Positions 62,642 through 64,000 of a stretch of 64,000 nt of DNA are shown in pieces. The DNA comes from HGM12713 sp045593725 (GTDB lineage: Bacteria; Bacillota; Clostridia; Oscillospirales; CAG-272): the NCBI GenBank assembly GCA_045593725.1, contig JAZNXE010000026.1, forward strand, positions 51,877-115,876. The letters run 5' to 3'. The notes under the pieces are model-generated. The model searched no databases, was not told the origin of the DNA, and worked only from the letters and a program-made list of their open reading frames with translations. Both the position numbers and the translations under genes were made by a program. Positions within the stretch are counted from its first letter, which is position 1. Each line of letters opens with the position of its first letter.

Positions 62642-63064
62642 ATGAGTATAAAACGAGGAGATATTTATTATGCCGACCTAAGCCCCGTGGTCGGCTCGGA
62701 GCAGGGCGGACTGCGCCCTGTTCTTATAATACAGAATGACGTGGGAAACAGATACAGTCCCACGGTAATAGCCGCGGCAATTACCTCAAGAATGGGCAAA
62801 AACCGTTTACCTACGCACATAGATATACACGCCGATAAGGTTGGACTCGCCAAGGACTCGGTGGTGCTTTTAGAGCAGATAAGGACTCTGGATAAGCGTC
62901 GCCTTAAGGAAAAAATGGGGCACCTTGATGAAGGCATGATGCGCGAGGTCAATACCGCTATTGCCGTAAGCTTTGGGCTTGGCAATGCCGCGGCAATAAA
63001 TGAAGGCGGCGCTGCCATAGCCTCTGTTGGAGCCACAGACCTGCTGACCACAGCAGAGGGATAA
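62642..63064 (+). CDS. MazF/PemK-family endoribonuclease
   Basis: A 140-residue protein of the MazF/PemK toxin fold. The motifs KRGDIYYADLSPVVGSEQGGLRPVLIIQND, AAITSRMG and LPTHIDI, and LEQIRTLDKRRL are typical, with the catalytic Arg/Thr/Glu positions present. The C-terminus is about 20 residues longer than most. No antitoxin gene lies upstream or downstream. Clostridial EndoA (NdoA) genes are normally paired with a small ribbon-helix-helix partner. GGAGAG is 9 bases before the ATG. Confidence 0.9.
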   Translation: MSIKRGDIYYADLSPVVGSEQGGLRPVLIIQNDVGNRYSPTVIAAAITSRMGKNRLPTHIDIHADKVGLAKDSVVLLEQIRTLDKRRLKEKMGHLDEGMMREVNTAIAVSFGLGNAAAINEGGAAIASVGATDLLTTAEG

Positions 63065-63086
63065 ACAAACAATTCACAAAATCCCC

Positions 63087-63115
63087 TTGAAATATTAAAA
63101 AGTTTTTGATAGAAT
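63087..63115 (+). promoter_or_regulatory. Promoter of the thioesterase gene
   Basis: TTGAAA (63087-63092), 17 bases and TAGAAT (63110-63115). Confidence 0.75.
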
Positions 63116-63147
63116 ATCTGTAAGAAATAAAAATTAAGGATTACGCT

Positions 63148-63864
63148 ATGATATTTTCTCAAAAATACACGACCCGCTGGCACGATACAGACGCCGAGCG
63201 CCGAGTTCGACCCACCCAGCTTCTTGTATATATGCAAGAAACCTCGAACAGCCATCTGGAGAGCCTTAACTGCAATCTTGACCGTCTGAGGGACGAAAAT
63301 AAGCTCGCCTTTATCCTCAGTAAGACGCGTCTTGCTATCTATATGCCCCTGTACGCTTACGAGGACATTACGGTAAGCACCTGGACCTGCGAAAGCAGGG
63401 GATTTGCCTTTAACCGATTTTACGAAATACGGAGAGGAAATGATGTCATCGCCTCAGCCGACACCACGTGGGCGCTCCTTTCTCTTGATGATAAGCAGCT
63501 GCGCAGGGTTGACAGCTTCAATCTCGGTTCTGAACACGAGGCGCCCATAGATATAGGAATCCCCCCTCGCTTCAGAGTTCCCAAGACCGAATGCTTACAG
63601 CTTTTGGGAGAACGCAAAATTGTATATTCCGACCTTGATTACAATATGCATATGAACAACACTCGGTACGCCGACATGCTATGCGACTTTCTTCCATACG
63701 GCAAAACAAAGGACATAAAGGGTATATCTCTTTCCTATCTCCACGAGGCGGCGTTTGGCGACACCATAAGCGTATATTGTCACAGCGAGAATAAGAAATA
63801 CGGCTTCAGGACGATAAACCAAGAGGGCACCGTATGTCTTGAGGCGGAAATACTTTTTGAATAA
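63148..63864 (+). CDS. Acyl-ACP thioesterase family protein
   Basis: A 238-residue double-hotdog protein of the acyl-ACP thioesterase (FatA/B-like) family that releases fatty acids from acyl carrier protein. MIFSQKYTTRWHDTDAERRV, FNRFYEI and the second half DYNMHMNNTRYADMLCDFLP (catalytic Asn/His) are characteristic. AAGGA lies upstream of the ATG. Substrate chain length unknown. Confidence 0.9.
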   Translation: MIFSQKYTTRWHDTDAERRVRPTQLLVYMQETSNSHLESLNCNLDRLRDENKLAFILSKTRLAIYMPLYAYEDITVSTWTCESRGFAFNRFYEIRRGNDVIASADTTWALLSLDDKQLRRVDSFNLGSEHEAPIDIGIPPRFRVPKTECLQLLGERKIVYSDLDYNMHMNNTRYADMLCDFLPYGKTKDIKGISLSYLHEAAFGDTISVYCHSENKKYGFRTINQEGTVCLEAEILFE

Positions 63865-63892
63865 ATATCCCCCCGTATAACGGGGGGTATTT
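63863..63892 (+). terminator. Terminator of the thioesterase gene
   Basis: AAATATCCCCCCG, a short loop and CGGGGGGTATTT, with following T-rich sequence. Confidence 0.88.
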
Positions 63893-63898
63893 CATTTT

Positions 63899-64000
63899 CG
63901 GGCATAGCCCTAATACTACTGGCTGAGCACAAGTGCGCTTTTATTGGCCTGCCAGCCATGCAATGGATACTTGCTACCCGTAAACGGGTTTCACCATGAG
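63899..64000. other. Structured sequence at the window end, unassigned
   Basis: Several stems lie close together: GGGC/GCCC (63900-63910), CTGGC/GCCAG enclosing GCAC/GTGC (63919-63956), and ACCCGT/ACGGGT (63976-63991). The density of hairpins resembles an RNA gene or the end of a repeat, cut by the window edge. Its orientation cannot be decided. Confidence 0.35.

Overview
The window is a chromosomal segment of an anaerobic, fermentative, low-to-mid GC Gram-positive bacterium of the class Clostridia, most likely an uncultured gut member of the Oscillospirales or a related order. The evidence is a Spo0A master regulator, a split transketolase, pyruvate formate-lyase with its activase, formate-tetrahydrofolate ligase, MEP-pathway isoprenoid genes, a BspA-type leucine-rich-repeat lipoprotein, and very regular TTGACA-17 bp-TATAAT promoters. 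The exact genus cannot be read from the sequence.

Layout. 1-4.0 kb: end of a PLP aminotransferase gene, trpS, and the two transketolase subunits. 4.0-4.6 kb: a repeat-rich stretch and a two-tRNA operon (Thr-Tyr). 4.6-7.4 kb: minus-strand operon HAD phosphatase-rimO-pgsA. 7.5-13.7 kb: typA, three small membrane-protein genes, and alaS. 13.7-16.0 kb: a promoter, a long RNA hairpin and a terminator that precede a 689-residue repeat lipoprotein. 16.0-16.7 kb: mosaic intergenic repeats. 16.7-21 kb: galT, a DUF1934 gene, spo0A and a D,D-carboxypeptidase.

21-34.7 kb: the most distinctive part, a 13.5 kb minus-strand operon of seven genes from one strong promoter. In order of transcription it encodes a giant substrate-binding protein fused to carbohydrate-binding-like domains, two sugar-type ABC permeases, an NHL-propeller/TPR/Yip1 membrane protein, a 1199-residue secreted DUF5696 protein, and a second pair of sugar-type permeases. 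No ATPase and no recognised glycosidase are encoded in it. It looks like a poorly understood glycan capture and uptake system.

35-44.5 kb: a minimal SUF-like pair (SufC plus a short SufB/D protein), a hemolysin III-family protein, a winged-helix protein of unknown role, then a run of plus-strand housekeeping genes (fhs, tsaE, tsaB, rpiB, ispD, ispF, rpe). 44.6-49.3 kb: a MacB-type ABC/FtsX fusion, a small zinc-ribbon membrane protein and a hydroxyacid dehydrogenase. 49.3-55.9 kb: a YhaN/YhaO (SbcCD-like) pair and pflB-pflA, the latter behind a perfect consensus promoter and a sequence that matches the ZTP (pfl-motif) riboswitch with its terminator. 56-64 kb: an amidase-fold protein, a GH94 phosphorylase, a PiT phosphate transporter with its DUF47 partner, a GMP synthase lacking its glutaminase domain, a solitary MazF-family protein and an acyl-ACP thioesterase.

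How the genes fit together: several point to sugar and one-carbon metabolism of a fermenter. The ABC operon and GH94 enzyme would bring in and phosphorolyse oligosaccharides, with PiT supplying phosphate. Transketolase, Rpe and RpiB make up the non-oxidative pentose phosphate branch. PflB/PflA yield formate, which Fhs activates onto tetrahydrofolate. The ZTP switch would tie PFL expression to the folate one-carbon state. These links are inferences from gene content.
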